Shown: one piece after another, positions 9,488-18,420 of the stretch
Layout of the letters: each line of letters opens with the position of its first letter
Numbering within the stretch: position 1 is the first letter of the stretch
Source of the DNA: Lactobacillus kefiranofaciens
Lineage (GTDB): Bacteria; Bacillota; Bacilli; Lactobacillales; Lactobacillaceae
DNA length: 64,000 bases
Assembly (NCBI RefSeq): GCF_900103655.1
Contig: NZ_FMXC01000004.1
Location: forward strand, 49,013-113,012
Direction of reading: 5' to 3'
Notes under the pieces: generated by a model
What the model saw: the letters and a program-made list of their open reading frames with translations, nothing else
Told to the model about the DNA's origin: nothing
The model's database searches: none
Program-made: the position numbers and the translations under genes

Positions 9488-10004
9488 AAATAAAAAAAAA
9501 GTCACGGCAATTGATCAAGCGCAGATTCGCCAATTAGGTCAAAAGTTAATCAAGCGTCACCGTAATTTATGGGTGTACATGATTTTTGGATTTGTCGCTG
9601 CCTTAATCAATACTCTTGTCTTCATGGTGCTGCATTCCTGGTGGCACAGTGTAATGGTGATTTCTAATACTATCGCCTTCATTGTCTCTAATCTTGTCTC
9701 TTTTTATTTTAATCAGAAGGCAGTTTTTATTAACAATGTAGATCATGAACACACTACGTGGCATAAATTAATCGTATTTTTCACTTACCGCATTATCAGT
9801 TTGATCCCTGATACATTGATTATGTTGGTCGGCTTATCCTGGCTTCATCTCAATGCTCTGCTAGTCAAGATTATCGATCAAGTTTTAGTAGGGGTATTTA
9901 ACTACCTTACTACCAGATCCGTCTTTCAAAAACAAGAACATACAATGATTGAACGCGCGAAAATGCGACTTCAAGAACAAAAGCAAAAAAGAAACGGTAA
10001 ATAA
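9480..10004 (+). CDS. GtrA-family membrane protein
   Basis: This 174-residue protein with four membrane segments belongs to the GtrA family (Pfam GtrA/DPMS). Members help flip or supply lipid-linked sugars for cell-envelope glycosylation, for example wall teichoic acid decoration. Conserved family features are the early YMIFGFVAALINTLVF helix, NLVSFYFNQKAVF and FNYLTTRSVFQ near the end. The ATG overlaps the flavodoxin gene, giving coupled translation. There is no glycosyltransferase alongside, so its sugar is unknown. A convergent terminator separates it from the UDP-GlcNAc epimerase gene. Confidence 0.88.
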   Translation: MAKNKKKVTAIDQAQIRQLGQKLIKRHRNLWVYMIFGFVAALINTLVFMVLHSWWHSVMVISNTIAFIVSNLVSFYFNQKAVFINNVDHEHTTWHKLIVFFTYRIISLIPDTLIMLVGLSWLHLNALLVKIIDQVLVGVFNYLTTRSVFQKQEHTMIERAKMRLQEQKQKRNGK

Positions 10005-10016
10005 TCCGTTTCTTTT
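9988..10016. terminator. Bidirectional terminator
   Basis: The stem GAAACGG / CCGTTTC is extended by A-T pairs and has T-runs on both strands. It overlaps the stop codon of the GtrA gene and faces the converging epimerase gene. Confidence 0.88.
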
Positions 10017-10020
10017 TTAT

Positions 10021-11163
10021 TTATTCAAAATCTTTTGGTTTTTGCACTGTCTTTTTATTAAAGTAATAGTAAATATCATCCATGATACGGTCGCTAGCAT
10101 GACCATCACCATACGGATTCTTAGCATTAGCCATTTTCTCATAGGCTGCTTTATTTTCAAGCAGTTCCAGCATGCTCTCGCGCACTTGCTCTACCTGAGT
10201 GCCCACCAGCTTTAAAGTACCAGCTTTCACCCCTTCTGGCCGCTCAGTTGTATCGCGCAATACCAAAACTGGCTTGCCCAAGCTTGGTGCTTCTTCCTGC
10301 ACGCCGCCAGAATCAGTCATGATAAAGTAGCTGCGCTTAGCTAAATTATGAAAATCGACTACGTCCAATGGTTCAATCAAATGAATCCGGGGATCACCGC
10401 CTAAAACCTCATTGGCAACCTTTTGTACTCTGGGTGATAAGTGCACTGGATAAATTATTTCTACATCATCATGGCTGTCAATTACTTGCCGCATGACCTT
10501 AAATACCCGGCGCATTGGTTCACCTTGATTTTCGCGTCGGTGCATGGTTACCAAAATCACCTTATTCCCTGGTGTAATCTCATCCATGACTGCGTGATGA
10601 TAATCTTTTTGCACGGTTTGCTCCAAAGCATCGATTGCAGTATTACCGGTGACAAAAATATTTTCCGCATGATGATTTTCTTTTAACAAATTACTCTTAG
10701 ATAATTCAGTTGGAGCGAAATACAAGTCAGCCAAATCATCAGTCATTTGCCGGTTCATCTCTTCAGGATAAGGGGAATACTTATTCCACGTTCTAAGACC
10801 AGCTTCAACATGACCTAATGTCGTCTGCTGATAAAAAGTGGCTAAGCTAGCTGCAAAACTGGTCGTCGTATCGCCATGTACCAACACAATATCTGGTTTT
10901 TCTTCTTTAATCACCTTAGATAAATCAATCATCACCTTGGAAGTAATATCTTCCAACGTTTGATTCTTGTGCATGATGTTGAAATCATAGTCTGGCTTAA
11001 TTTTAAAAATATTTAGCACCTGGTCCAACATTTCCCTATGCTGCGCACTAACAACTGTTACCTCGTCGAAACGTTTATCCTTTTTTAATTTCAAGACTAA
11101 CGGTGCCATTTTGATAGCCTCTGGTCTCGTGCCAAAGACCGTCATTACCTTTATTTTGTCCAT
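10021..11163 (-). CDS. wecB: UDP-N-acetylglucosamine 2-epimerase (non-hydrolysing)
   Basis: It interconverts UDP-GlcNAc and UDP-ManNAc, used for wall teichoic acid linkage units and other polysaccharides (MnaA/WecB). It starts MDKIKVMTVFGTRPEAIKMAPLV and contains VHGDTTTSFAASLA, GHVEAGLRT, the PEEMNR motif and TDSGGVQEEAPSLGKPVLVLRDTTERPEG. The 380-residue length is standard. It is a single gene, with the small membrane-protein gene divergent upstream. Confidence 0.95.
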   Translation of the reverse strand: MDKIKVMTVFGTRPEAIKMAPLVLKLKKDKRFDEVTVVSAQHREMLDQVLNIFKIKPDYDFNIMHKNQTLEDITSKVMIDLSKVIKEEKPDIVLVHGDTTTSFAASLATFYQQTTLGHVEAGLRTWNKYSPYPEEMNRQMTDDLADLYFAPTELSKSNLLKENHHAENIFVTGNTAIDALEQTVQKDYHHAVMDEITPGNKVILVTMHRRENQGEPMRRVFKVMRQVIDSHDDVEIIYPVHLSPRVQKVANEVLGGDPRIHLIEPLDVVDFHNLAKRSYFIMTDSGGVQEEAPSLGKPVLVLRDTTERPEGVKAGTLKLVGTQVEQVRESMLELLENKAAYEKMANAKNPYGDGHASDRIMDDIYYYFNKKTVQKPKDFE

Positions 11164-11250
11164 AATATTTCCTCCGCCAATTTCTTACTATCATGCATCC
11201 TGTTAATATGCTTTAATAAAAGATGTATCAAAAGAAAGTTGGATATATTT

Positions 11251-11439
11251 ATGAATTCTAGTTTAATTTTTTTACTCACAACAGCTCTGTTTATCATTAT
11301 TGGCTGTTTTTGCTTAGTGTTTGGTCTGGATAAAGCCAAACCACCTAAAACAAGAAAATACTTGTTGTATACCGCATTGATCTGCGTCTTTCTTGTCTGG
11401 GGATTAATCACATATATTATGCTTAACCCTTTAGGTTAA
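11251..11439 (+). CDS. Small two-helix membrane protein, 62 aa
   Basis: The product (MNSSLIFLLTTALFIIIGCFCLVFGLD..., then KYLLYTALICVFLVWGLITYIML) has two hydrophobic helices joined by a basic loop (KAKPPKTRK), so it should form a hairpin in the membrane. I choose the ATG at 11251, with GAAAG at 11234-11238 upstream; an in-frame TTG at 11239 is too close to that site. A strong terminator follows directly. I do not recognise the family. The opposite-strand frame here is rejected because it lacks comparable features. Confidence 0.65.
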   Translation: MNSSLIFLLTTALFIIIGCFCLVFGLDKAKPPKTRKYLLYTALICVFLVWGLITYIMLNPLG

Positions 11440-11440
11440 C

Positions 11441-11474
11441 AAAAAGTCATCTGGAAGTACCCAGATGACTTTTT
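11441..11474. terminator. Strong bidirectional terminator
   Basis: A 14-bp stem (AAAAAGTCATCTGG / CCAGATGACTTTTT) lies between the small membrane-protein gene (+) and tRNA-Arg (-). Confidence 0.9.
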
Positions 11475-11477
11475 CTA

Positions 11478-11550
11478 TGACCCCGGTGAGATTCGAACTC
11501 ACCTCTACGGTTTAGGAGACCATTGTTCTATCCAGATGAACTACGGGGTC
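11478..11550 (-). tRNA. tRNA-Arg (anticodon CCT)
   Basis: On the minus strand a 7-bp acceptor stem (GACCCCG / CGGGGTC), a D arm, an anticodon arm with loop CTCCTAA between ATGGT and ACCGT, and a T arm GTGAGTTCGAATCTCAC can be folded. The anticodon CCT reads AGG (Arg). The CCA end is not encoded. Confidence 0.95.
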
Positions 11551-11601
11551 AAACCTAAGATTAACTTTACCAAAAAATAGCAAAATAGTTAATCTTTTTT
11601 T

Positions 11602-12930
11602 CTAAAATTGTGTACTAAAAAATGTTTTTGGATTATTCGTATCCGCAATTTTATCCGCTGCAATAACAAATGGTGACCAAATTGCCAAGGCGATCAGCAT
11701 ATCAACAATACTCAAAATAATGGCTCGCCAATCATAATTGCAAGCTAAAAATGGCCCGATAATTGGTGGCATGATGCTTGGCACCGCTACCTGGACGGGA
11801 TTCACCAGCCCCATTACGCTGATCCAATAAGAAAAAGCCACATTAACTACCGGCGTTAGTAAAAATGGAATCAAATAAACCGGATTGAGCACTACTGGCA
11901 AGCCTAATAAAATCGGTTCCCCAATATTAAAGATGCCCGGTGCTAAGGAGATTTTAGCAATTGTGCGGTAGTCTGTTCGCTTAGAAAAGATTAAAATCGC
12001 CACAATCAGCATTAATGTGCCTCCAGCTCCGCCAAACCAGGCAAAGACATCAAAGGAGCCACGCACCCACAAGTAAGGTGGGACATGACCATTACAAATC
12101 GCCGTAATATTGCCGTTTTGTGCAGTTAGCCAGATTGAATCAAAAATCGGCGACAATACTCCTAAACCATTAATTCCAAAGAACCAAAAGACCTGTACTA
12201 GCAAAGTAACCAATAGGACGGTCCCAAAACCTTGGCCCCATTTTACCAAAGGTTCTTGGATACTGGTTAATAACCAATTGCCAAAATATTTACCCTTCAT
12301 TACCTGGAACAAATAATTAATTCCGCCGATGCTAAAAATTGCAATCATTGCCGGAATCATTGAATCAAAGGCCGCTTGCTCTGCATGAGGCAAATTAGCC
12401 TTCATCTGGATCATAATTCGACCTTTATAGCAGGCTAGATAAATTGCAAAACCAATCGAACCAAATAAAATAGCCGTAAACAAACCAGTTGTCGAAAACT
12501 GACTAATATCAAAGGCATTTTTTACCGCGATGTTGTCACCATGAAACTTAATTTGAGCTACATTTGCGATACTTAAGGCAAATGAAGACAGCGACACAAT
12601 CGCTGCAGCTAAGCGGTTGCCCTCAAATGCTTTAGCTAGTTGATAGCCTAAAGCTAAAGCAAAGAAGAATGCATAGAGCGAAAAAGTTCCGCGCCAAACT
12701 AAATTACTGATGGAAACTAGGGGCTGCATTAGATAAGCGAATGTCTCCCAGCCTAGATGATCCCGAGCGGCGATAACCAGACTCTTGATTAAAACCGCTA
12801 AAGATCCAGCAATCGTAATCGGCATTAAGGAAATGAAGGCATCCCTAAGAGCCACCAACCATCTAATCTGACCCAACCTGCTAGCCAACGGCAAAACATA
12901 ATCTTCCAGCCATCTAACTAATCGATTCAT
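11602..12930 (-). CDS. PTS EIIC permease, lactose/cellobiose family
   Basis: This is a 442-residue multi-spanning EIIC of the Lac/cellobiose/chitobiose family. It begins MNRLVRWLEDYVLPLASRLGQIRWLVALRDAFISLMPI, which is typical, and contains the GEPILLGLPVVLNPVYLIPF motif. No EIIA or EIIB gene is next to it, so it must borrow these or be a remnant of a larger operon. It overlaps the end of the helicase gene (ATGA). The substrate is not predictable from the sequence; beta-glucosides are the usual family substrates. Confidence 0.9.
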   Translation of the reverse strand: MNRLVRWLEDYVLPLASRLGQIRWLVALRDAFISLMPITIAGSLAVLIKSLVIAARDHLGWETFAYLMQPLVSISNLVWRGTFSLYAFFFALALGYQLAKAFEGNRLAAAIVSLSSFALSIANVAQIKFHGDNIAVKNAFDISQFSTTGLFTAILFGSIGFAIYLACYKGRIMIQMKANLPHAEQAAFDSMIPAMIAIFSIGGINYLFQVMKGKYFGNWLLTSIQEPLVKWGQGFGTVLLVTLLVQVFWFFGINGLGVLSPIFDSIWLTAQNGNITAICNGHVPPYLWVRGSFDVFAWFGGAGGTLMLIVAILIFSKRTDYRTIAKISLAPGIFNIGEPILLGLPVVLNPVYLIPFLLTPVVNVAFSYWISVMGLVNPVQVAVPSIMPPIIGPFLACNYDWRAIILSIVDMLIALAIWSPFVIAADKIADTNNPKTFFSTQF

Positions 12931-14150
12931 TTCTTCCCTTTCAAATAATGAGGATGATATCCCTTATTTTTATTATGCTTCTTGCGCTTCTTCTTTTTCT
13001 TAAGTACAGCTTTTTCAATTTGCTGTTCTACATGCTTAGCCTTCTTCTTAGGCCGGTCAGTAGTCAAATGATAACCTGCAAAATAAACCCGCTTAATTTC
13101 AACTTCATCAGCCATTAATTTCTTCAAATCACGAAAATCATGGTCATCACCTAAGGTAACTACATAGCCTTCAGCATTCATTCGACCGGTTCTACCTGCT
13201 CGATGCAAATAAGTATTAGACTCACTAGGAATGTCAAAATTAATGACATAAGTTACGCCCGGGATATCTAAACCGCGGGCAGCTAAGTCCGTTGCCAAAA
13301 GCAGCTTAGCCTTGCCCGTTGCTAAATCATGCAAGGCTTTTTCACGCCGTTCTTTGCCAAATTCATTCGCCAATAATTCAAATCTAGTCTTAGTATGACC
13401 AAAAATCCCAGCAAAGCGCATCATCGTTTTATTAGAATCAAAAAATAAAATGCCCTTGAAGTGATCCAGCTTAGTCATTCGCTGTAAGAATTCAATCTTA
13501 TGTTGATTATCAACCTGTAAGAAATAATGCTTCGTGGTCGATTTTTGCTCCTGGCGCACATCGATTAATAAAAAATTGCGCGCAAAAATCTCTTCACAGT
13601 TCTTAGTAATTTCAGAATCAGTCGCTCCAAAGAGCAGAATCTGGCTATCTGGATCTAAATTCTGACCTAATGCGGATAAAAGTTCTAACTTGGCAAACTC
13701 TAAAATATCATCTGCTTCATCAATAATTAAACTCTTGATCTGACTAGTCTTAATCCGGTTAGCTGAGAAAAAGTCGAAAAATCTTCCTGGTGTAGCAACC
13801 ACTACTTCGGGATGCTTTTTCTTCAACTTATCTTCTTGACGCTTCCGGTTGCCGGCACCAACTAGACTAACTCCAGTTAAGCCAAGTGCGTGCAAATAAG
13901 GATTGATCGCGTGACGAATCTGCACTGCCAATTCCGTAGTTGGTGCTAAAATAACTACGCTGTTAGCCTTGCCTTTTAGCGTCCGCTCTAATACCGGAAT
14001 AGCATAGGCCAGCGTCTTGCCTGTCCCTGTTTTGGCTAAGCCGACTACACTTGCGCCATTTCTGATTGCTTCATAGCTAGCTTTTTGAATTAAAGTAGGC
14101 TGATCTTTATGCTCTTTTTGTAAAACTTGTTTAACTTCTGCTTGATACAT
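12927..14150 (-). CDS. DEAD-box RNA helicase
   Basis: This is an ATP-dependent RNA helicase, probably for cold shock, ribosome assembly or RNA decay. It has motif I AKTGTGKT, TPGRFFDFF (Ib), DEAD (II), GATDSE in the motif III position (usually SAT), ARGLDIPGVTYVINFD (V) and HRAGRTGR (VI). At 407 residues it resembles short CshB-like proteins, with a lysine-rich tail (KKKKKRKKHNKNKG) for RNA binding. Both its start and end overlap neighbouring genes, so the GH25-like gene, the helicase and the EIIC gene form one transcription unit. Confidence 0.93.
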   Translation of the reverse strand: MYQAEVKQVLQKEHKDQPTLIQKASYEAIRNGASVVGLAKTGTGKTLAYAIPVLERTLKGKANSVVILAPTTELAVQIRHAINPYLHALGLTGVSLVGAGNRKRQEDKLKKKHPEVVVATPGRFFDFFSANRIKTSQIKSLIIDEADDILEFAKLELLSALGQNLDPDSQILLFGATDSEITKNCEEIFARNFLLIDVRQEQKSTTKHYFLQVDNQHKIEFLQRMTKLDHFKGILFFDSNKTMMRFAGIFGHTKTRFELLANEFGKERREKALHDLATGKAKLLLATDLAARGLDIPGVTYVINFDIPSESNTYLHRAGRTGRMNAEGYVVTLGDDHDFRDLKKLMADEVEIKRVYFAGYHLTTDRPKKKAKHVEQQIEKAVLKKKKKRKKHNKNKGYHPHYLKGKK

Positions 14151-14869
14151 TATTGTGTTAACTGTCCATATCTCTCTTTATATTGACTAACGGTTCCGTT
14201 ATACGCGTACATGGTAATGTCTTTTTCTAAACCGGCAACATTCTTCACGCGTCCATTAGTGGTATAACGCCAGAATGAATACTTCAGCTTGCTAGGTGCC
14301 TTGCTAGGTGCCTTGCTATCTTCTGACATTAACATCGTTTGATTATCGAAGTAACGCCGATAACGTTGATCTACCTCGACCATGACCTTCTTATTGCGCT
14401 GCTGCAGCATCCCCACAAATTTGCTCATTGACTTGAGATATTTACTCGAGCGACTGTTTACTGCTGGAACAACCAAAATTGGCAGACTACCTGTATTATC
14501 ACCAACTTGTTTAAAGAAATAGCGATAATGCTGCAGAGGCGTTGATTCATTGCTATAAGAAATGATGCTGCCGAAGGCCAACTTGGTTCCCAGAATCTGA
14601 TCACGGTAGGATAAATAATTCTCATCAAAATATGATCGTCCTTGCGTTGCTTTCAAATAGACAAAGGAGATGCCATTAGCCTGCAATTTATGCAAATCTA
14701 CATAATCAATCTCTTGATTAAGCTGAATACCAATAGCACTAGTATTGGCATCCGGAGGCAAAGTGGTTTGCCTCTTAAAATTAAAAAAGCCAATTAAAAG
14801 AAACGCAATTGCCAAAATAAGCAAAGTAATAATTGTTGGCAAAGTATACTTATGATGATATCTTTTCAT
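14150..14869 (-). CDS. Membrane-anchored GH25-like protein, probably not catalytic
   Basis: An N-terminal membrane anchor (residues about 9-29) is followed by a glycoside hydrolase family 25 (muramidase) fold: IGIQLNQEIDYVDLHKLQANGISFVYLKATQGRSYFDENY. Active family members have Asp in the first strand (GIDVS), Glu in KATEG and an acidic DxE at the end of a central strand. Here these positions read GIQLN, KATQG and LVVPAVN, so the catalytic acids appear lost. I start it at the ATG at 14869, with GGGGGAAAGG just upstream; an in-frame TTG at 14899 is less likely. A short in-frame repeat (APSKAPSK) lies near the C-terminus. The stop overlaps the helicase start. Confidence 0.75.
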   Translation of the reverse strand: MKRYHHKYTLPTIITLLILAIAFLLIGFFNFKRQTTLPPDANTSAIGIQLNQEIDYVDLHKLQANGISFVYLKATQGRSYFDENYLSYRDQILGTKLAFGSIISYSNESTPLQHYRYFFKQVGDNTGSLPILVVPAVNSRSSKYLKSMSKFVGMLQQRNKKVMVEVDQRYRRYFDNQTMLMSEDSKAPSKAPSKLKYSFWRYTTNGRVKNVAGLEKDITMYAYNGTVSQYKERYGQLTQ

Positions 14870-14974
14870 GGCCTTTCCCCCTGCCAATATTTTAACCAAA
14901 TTTTACCTTATTATCCAACTCTAAAAAATAAATGTGCTAAAATAACTTAAATATATTATTTGAAGGTGAAGCAT

Positions 14975-16285
14975 GTGAAACGACAAATCTCTTTTGGTCA
15001 GGCATTAGCTACCGTGGTAGGCTCCGTAATCGGTGCCGGAGTTTTCTTTAAGATCGGTACGATTACCGCACAGACTGGCAGCAGCTCAATGACTCTATTT
15101 GTCTGGATTTTAGCCGGACTAATTTCAATCGCGTCTGGCTTAACAATTTCGGAAATTGCGGCAAGCTTAAAAATCAATGGCGCAATTAAATACTTAGATT
15201 ATACTTATGGCCGCGTCTGGGGCTTTCTCTTTGGTTGGGCGCAGATGATTGTGTACTTTCCCGCGCAGATTGGCGCACTAAGTTCTATTTTTGGCGTTCA
15301 GTTTGTTTCCTTATTTGGGCTAAAAAATCAGTACGCAAATTTAATTGCAATTGGTTTAGTGATTTTCTTGCTAGGAATCAACTTAATTGGAACTAAATTT
15401 TCTAGCAAAATGCAATCAGTCATTACAATCTTGAAGATTATTCCTATTGCCTTAATTATTGTCTGGGGCCTCTTTAATCAAAATAAAATTAGTGCACCAA
15501 TTATTCCCTTAACTGTCGGTGCAGGTAAGGCTTTTCCTACTGCAATTAGTCAGGGACTTCTATCAGCCTTGTTTGCCTTTGAAGGCTGGATCGTAGTCAC
15601 TAATCTAGCTAATGAGGTTAAAAATCCTGAAAAGGATTTGTCTCGGCCCATCATTTTTGGCTTATCGGCAATCACGCTAATCTATGTTTTGATCAACTAT
15701 ACTTTTTTGACCGTGTTGCCAATCCATGAATTAGCCAACAATAATAATGCGGCCTTTGAAGCATCAATGAAGCTATTCGGTCAGATGGGCGGAAAAATTA
15801 TCACGATTGGAATTCTAATCTCCGTATACGGCGCGGTTAATGCCTTCATGCTCACGGGAATGCGTACGCCTTATATTCTAGCGCAGGACAATCTCCTTCC
15901 TTTCTCTAGCAAAATCGGTAAGGCCAATATTCATACCGGCGTTCCAGTCATCGGCGCCCTGATCGTTGATGCTATCGCCATTATCATGATCCTACTCAGC
16001 AACTTCACCGTCTTAACCGACATGCTGGTTTTCGTAATGTGGACCTTCAACACCATGCTTTCAGTGGCAGTAGTCATTTTAAGAAAACGTGAGCTTGAAT
16101 TAAAGCGTCCGTTCAAGGTACCCTGGTATCCACTTATTCCTATCATTTCAATCCTAGGTGGTATTTTTATTGTCGTTTCTACGATTATCAATCAATTCAT
16201 TTTATCCACAATTGGGATTATCTTAACCCTATTAGGATTGCCAATTTATTATTATATGCAAAAGAGAAATAAGGATGGACATTAA
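14975..16285 (+). CDS. Amino acid permease, APC superfamily
   Basis: This is a 12-helix amino acid/polyamine/organocation transporter of about 436 residues. The signature VVGSVIGAGVFFKIG in helix 1 carries the unwound substrate-binding GSVIGAGVF motif. It resembles the LAT-like (SteT/serine-threonine exchanger) branch, so neutral amino acid exchange is likely, but the substrate is not determined. I choose the GTG at 14975, because AAGGTG (14963-14968) sits 6 bases upstream; the in-frame TTG at 14960 lies before that site. It is monocistronic and ends in a hairpin shared with hpt. Confidence 0.88.
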   Translation: MKRQISFGQALATVVGSVIGAGVFFKIGTITAQTGSSSMTLFVWILAGLISIASGLTISEIAASLKINGAIKYLDYTYGRVWGFLFGWAQMIVYFPAQIGALSSIFGVQFVSLFGLKNQYANLIAIGLVIFLLGINLIGTKFSSKMQSVITILKIIPIALIIVWGLFNQNKISAPIIPLTVGAGKAFPTAISQGLLSALFAFEGWIVVTNLANEVKNPEKDLSRPIIFGLSAITLIYVLINYTFLTVLPIHELANNNNAAFEASMKLFGQMGGKIITIGILISVYGAVNAFMLTGMRTPYILAQDNLLPFSSKIGKANIHTGVPVIGALIVDAIAIIMILLSNFTVLTDMLVFVMWTFNTMLSVAVVILRKRELELKRPFKVPWYPLIPIISILGGIFIVVSTIINQFILSTIGIILTLLGLPIYYYMQKRNKDGH

Positions 16286-16306
16286 TTTAATCCACCCTTA
16301 TTTTTT
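16268..16306. terminator. Bidirectional terminator
   Basis: AATAAGGATGGA pairs with TCCACCCTTATT with one mismatch, then comes a T-run. It overlaps the permease stop codon and faces the hpt gene. Confidence 0.75.
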
Positions 16307-16874
16307 ACTTGTTAACATACTTTTGAATAACTTCTGGTTTCAATACTCCAACATAAGGAATATTGCGGTACATATTCAAAAAGTCAAGGCCATAGCCAAC
16401 CACGAACTCATTGCCTACCTTAGAGCCGTAGTAATCAACATCAACGTCAACATTTCTGCGTGCTTCCTTGTTCAACATTGCGCAACACTTAACGCTCTTA
16501 GCGCCACGGCCCTTAATTAAGTCCTTCATGAACTTCAGGGTTAAGCCAGTGTCAACGATATCTTCTACGATCAATACGTCACGATCCTTAACATCAGCAG
16601 CCAAATCGGTTACCACCTTGATTTTGCCCGTTGATTCAAAGCCATCACCATAACTGGAAACATCTAAGAAGTCTAATTGATGTGCCACATCCATCTGTCT
16701 AGTCAAATCAGTCAAAAAGTAAATTGCACCCTTCAACGCACCCACAACTAAGGGCTTCTTACCTGCATAATCCTCAGTCAGTTGCTTGCCTAAACGCACG
16801 CACATCTCATGAATGTCATCTTCAGAAAATAACTTATGATCAATAATATCGTTAATATTGTCGCCTTTAACCAT
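16305..16874 (-). CDS. hpt: Hypoxanthine phosphoribosyltransferase
   Basis: It salvages hypoxanthine and guanine to IMP and GMP using PRPP. The PRPP-binding motif is VLIVEDIVDTGLTL, and VVGALKGAIYFLTDL and FVVGYGLDF are also diagnostic. The length, 189 residues, is standard. GAAGGG lies just upstream of the ATG. It stands alone here; in many lactobacilli it neighbours tilS and ftsH. Confidence 0.95.
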   Translation of the reverse strand: MVKGDNINDIIDHKLFSEDDIHEMCVRLGKQLTEDYAGKKPLVVGALKGAIYFLTDLTRQMDVAHQLDFLDVSSYGDGFESTGKIKVVTDLAADVKDRDVLIVEDIVDTGLTLKFMKDLIKGRGAKSVKCCAMLNKEARRNVDVDVDYYGSKVGNEFVVGYGLDFLNMYRNIPYVGVLKPEVIQKYVNK

Positions 16875-16934
16875 TATTTACCCTTCTATTCATTGTCTTC
16901 AATTATTAATAAAAAAATTATAACATCTTTAAAC

Positions 16935-16958
16935 AAAAAAAGCGTCAAAATTGACGCT
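16935..16958 (-). terminator. Terminator of the CNNM/CBS gene
   Basis: On the minus strand GCGTCAA-TTTTGACGC forms a hairpin followed by seven Ts. Confidence 0.87.
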
Positions 16959-16966
16959 TCTTCATG

Positions 16967-18331
16967 TTAATTCTGTTTTTTGCTCTTGATTTGTTCAGCT
17001 TTTTTGCTTTTTACCGTTACCGGCTCAACAATGAACCAACGCATGAAACCTTGTTCAATGCTGTCTAGCGTAAACTTATAGCCTTCTAAAGTAATAGATT
17101 CATTCTTCTTCAAGTTCGGATAATGTTCCATCATGTAGCCACCAATAGTAATAATATCGCTATCTTGGAAGGCCTTCAAATCAGTATGGAAGTAGCGTTC
17201 AAAGTCATACAAAGTCGTCTTGCCTGAAACGCGCACATTACCATCCTTATCCTTGATAATGTAATCATCAGAGACATCGTCGATTTCATCCTTAACAGAA
17301 CCAAAGAGTTCTTCATAGATATCCTTATCCGTTACAATGCCACTAGTGCCGCCATATTCATCCACAACTAAGACAATTGGCGTGTGCTTAAAAATCATCA
17401 AGTGTAAAATATCTTGAATTGGCATTGACTCTGGCACGGTAATGATCGTTCTGATAATTCTCGTAACTGGAATGCTGCTGTCAACTTGATTCTGTTGGAC
17501 AATATCATAGGAATAAATGTAACCTACAACATCATCCTTATCATTATCACGTACAACTGGAAAGCGACTGAAGCCTTCTTCTAGATACTTCTTTAAAGCA
17601 TAATCAACCGTATCGGTTGAATCAAGTACTGACAACCTCGTCCGGTCAGTCATAATATCCTTGGCAACCTTGTCATTTAATTCGAAAGCACGTTCCATGT
17701 AAGTTAAATCTTCCTTATCCAGGGAACCACCATGAACGGCATTACGAGATAGCTTAATAATTTCAGATTGAGAATAGACCTCATTTTCTTCATCAGCTGG
17801 AGCAAAACCCATCAGCTTCAAAATGCCATTGGAACTAGAATTAAGCAGCCAAACGAAAGGATAAACAATCGTGTGAAAGACATGCAGCGGTGTTACAATT
17901 CCCATCATCATCGCAACTGGCTTGTCAATCGCAATATTCTTAGGCACAACTTCAGTCAACACTACTTCTAAATAAGTTAACAAAATCACACCCAAAATAG
18001 CACTAACTGACTTAATGAGTGACTCATTCATTGGCATTAAATGAAAAGCATCTTCCAAAATCGCAGCGAAGGTATCAGCCGAGAACCAACCTAAGACTAC
18101 TCCGACCAGAGTAGTACCTACCTGTGTAGTCGACAGATACTCATTCAGATTATGCGTCATATGCAATGCACGCTTTAACTTCTTCTTATTGCCTTGACCC
18201 TTAGCCAGCATATCTTCAAGCTGACTTGGTCTAGTCTGAACTAAAGCGAACTCAGCTGCGACGAAAAAGGCCGCAACGACAAATATTAATAAAGTTGTAG
18301 CTAAATTAGTTGTTATTTGAGCTGGACTCAA
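16967..18331 (-). CDS. CNNM-family protein with CBS pair and CorC domain
   Basis: This 454-residue protein has three parts: an N-terminal CNNM/DUF21 membrane domain (about residues 1-200, three to four helices), a CBS-domain pair (about 215-345; MTDRTRLSVLDSTDTVDYAL and VLVVDEYGGTSGIVTDKDIYEELFG) and a C-terminal CorC_HlyC domain. Such proteins are often annotated hemolysin C, but the better-supported role of the family is magnesium (or sodium/magnesium) transport regulated by ATP binding to the CBS pair. It is monocistronic with its own terminator. Confidence 0.9.
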   Translation of the reverse strand: MSPAQITTNLATTLLIFVVAAFFVAAEFALVQTRPSQLEDMLAKGQGNKKKLKRALHMTHNLNEYLSTTQVGTTLVGVVLGWFSADTFAAILEDAFHLMPMNESLIKSVSAILGVILLTYLEVVLTEVVPKNIAIDKPVAMMMGIVTPLHVFHTIVYPFVWLLNSSSNGILKLMGFAPADEENEVYSQSEIIKLSRNAVHGGSLDKEDLTYMERAFELNDKVAKDIMTDRTRLSVLDSTDTVDYALKKYLEEGFSRFPVVRDNDKDDVVGYIYSYDIVQQNQVDSSIPVTRIIRTIITVPESMPIQDILHLMIFKHTPIVLVVDEYGGTSGIVTDKDIYEELFGSVKDEIDDVSDDYIIKDKDGNVRVSGKTTLYDFERYFHTDLKAFQDSDIITIGGYMMEHYPNLKKNESITLEGYKFTLDSIEQGFMRWFIVEPVTVKSKKAEQIKSKKQN

Positions 18332-18420
18332 AGTTTACCACCTTTTTACAAATTATTTACTAAAACCTATTCTACCATTTATTAATTGAAATAGTTCAGT
18401 TTAGCACAAGTGATGGTAAT

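Noticed and set aside
11151..11411. 86-residue minus-strand frame overlapping the small membrane protein gene
   Set aside because: It overlaps the opposite-strand gene that has two clear membrane helices, a ribosome-binding site and a terminator; the minus frame has none of these.
14281..14315. Short tandem repeat giving APSKAPSK in the GH25-like protein
   Set aside because: Two in-frame copies of a 12-base unit; too short to treat as a separate element.
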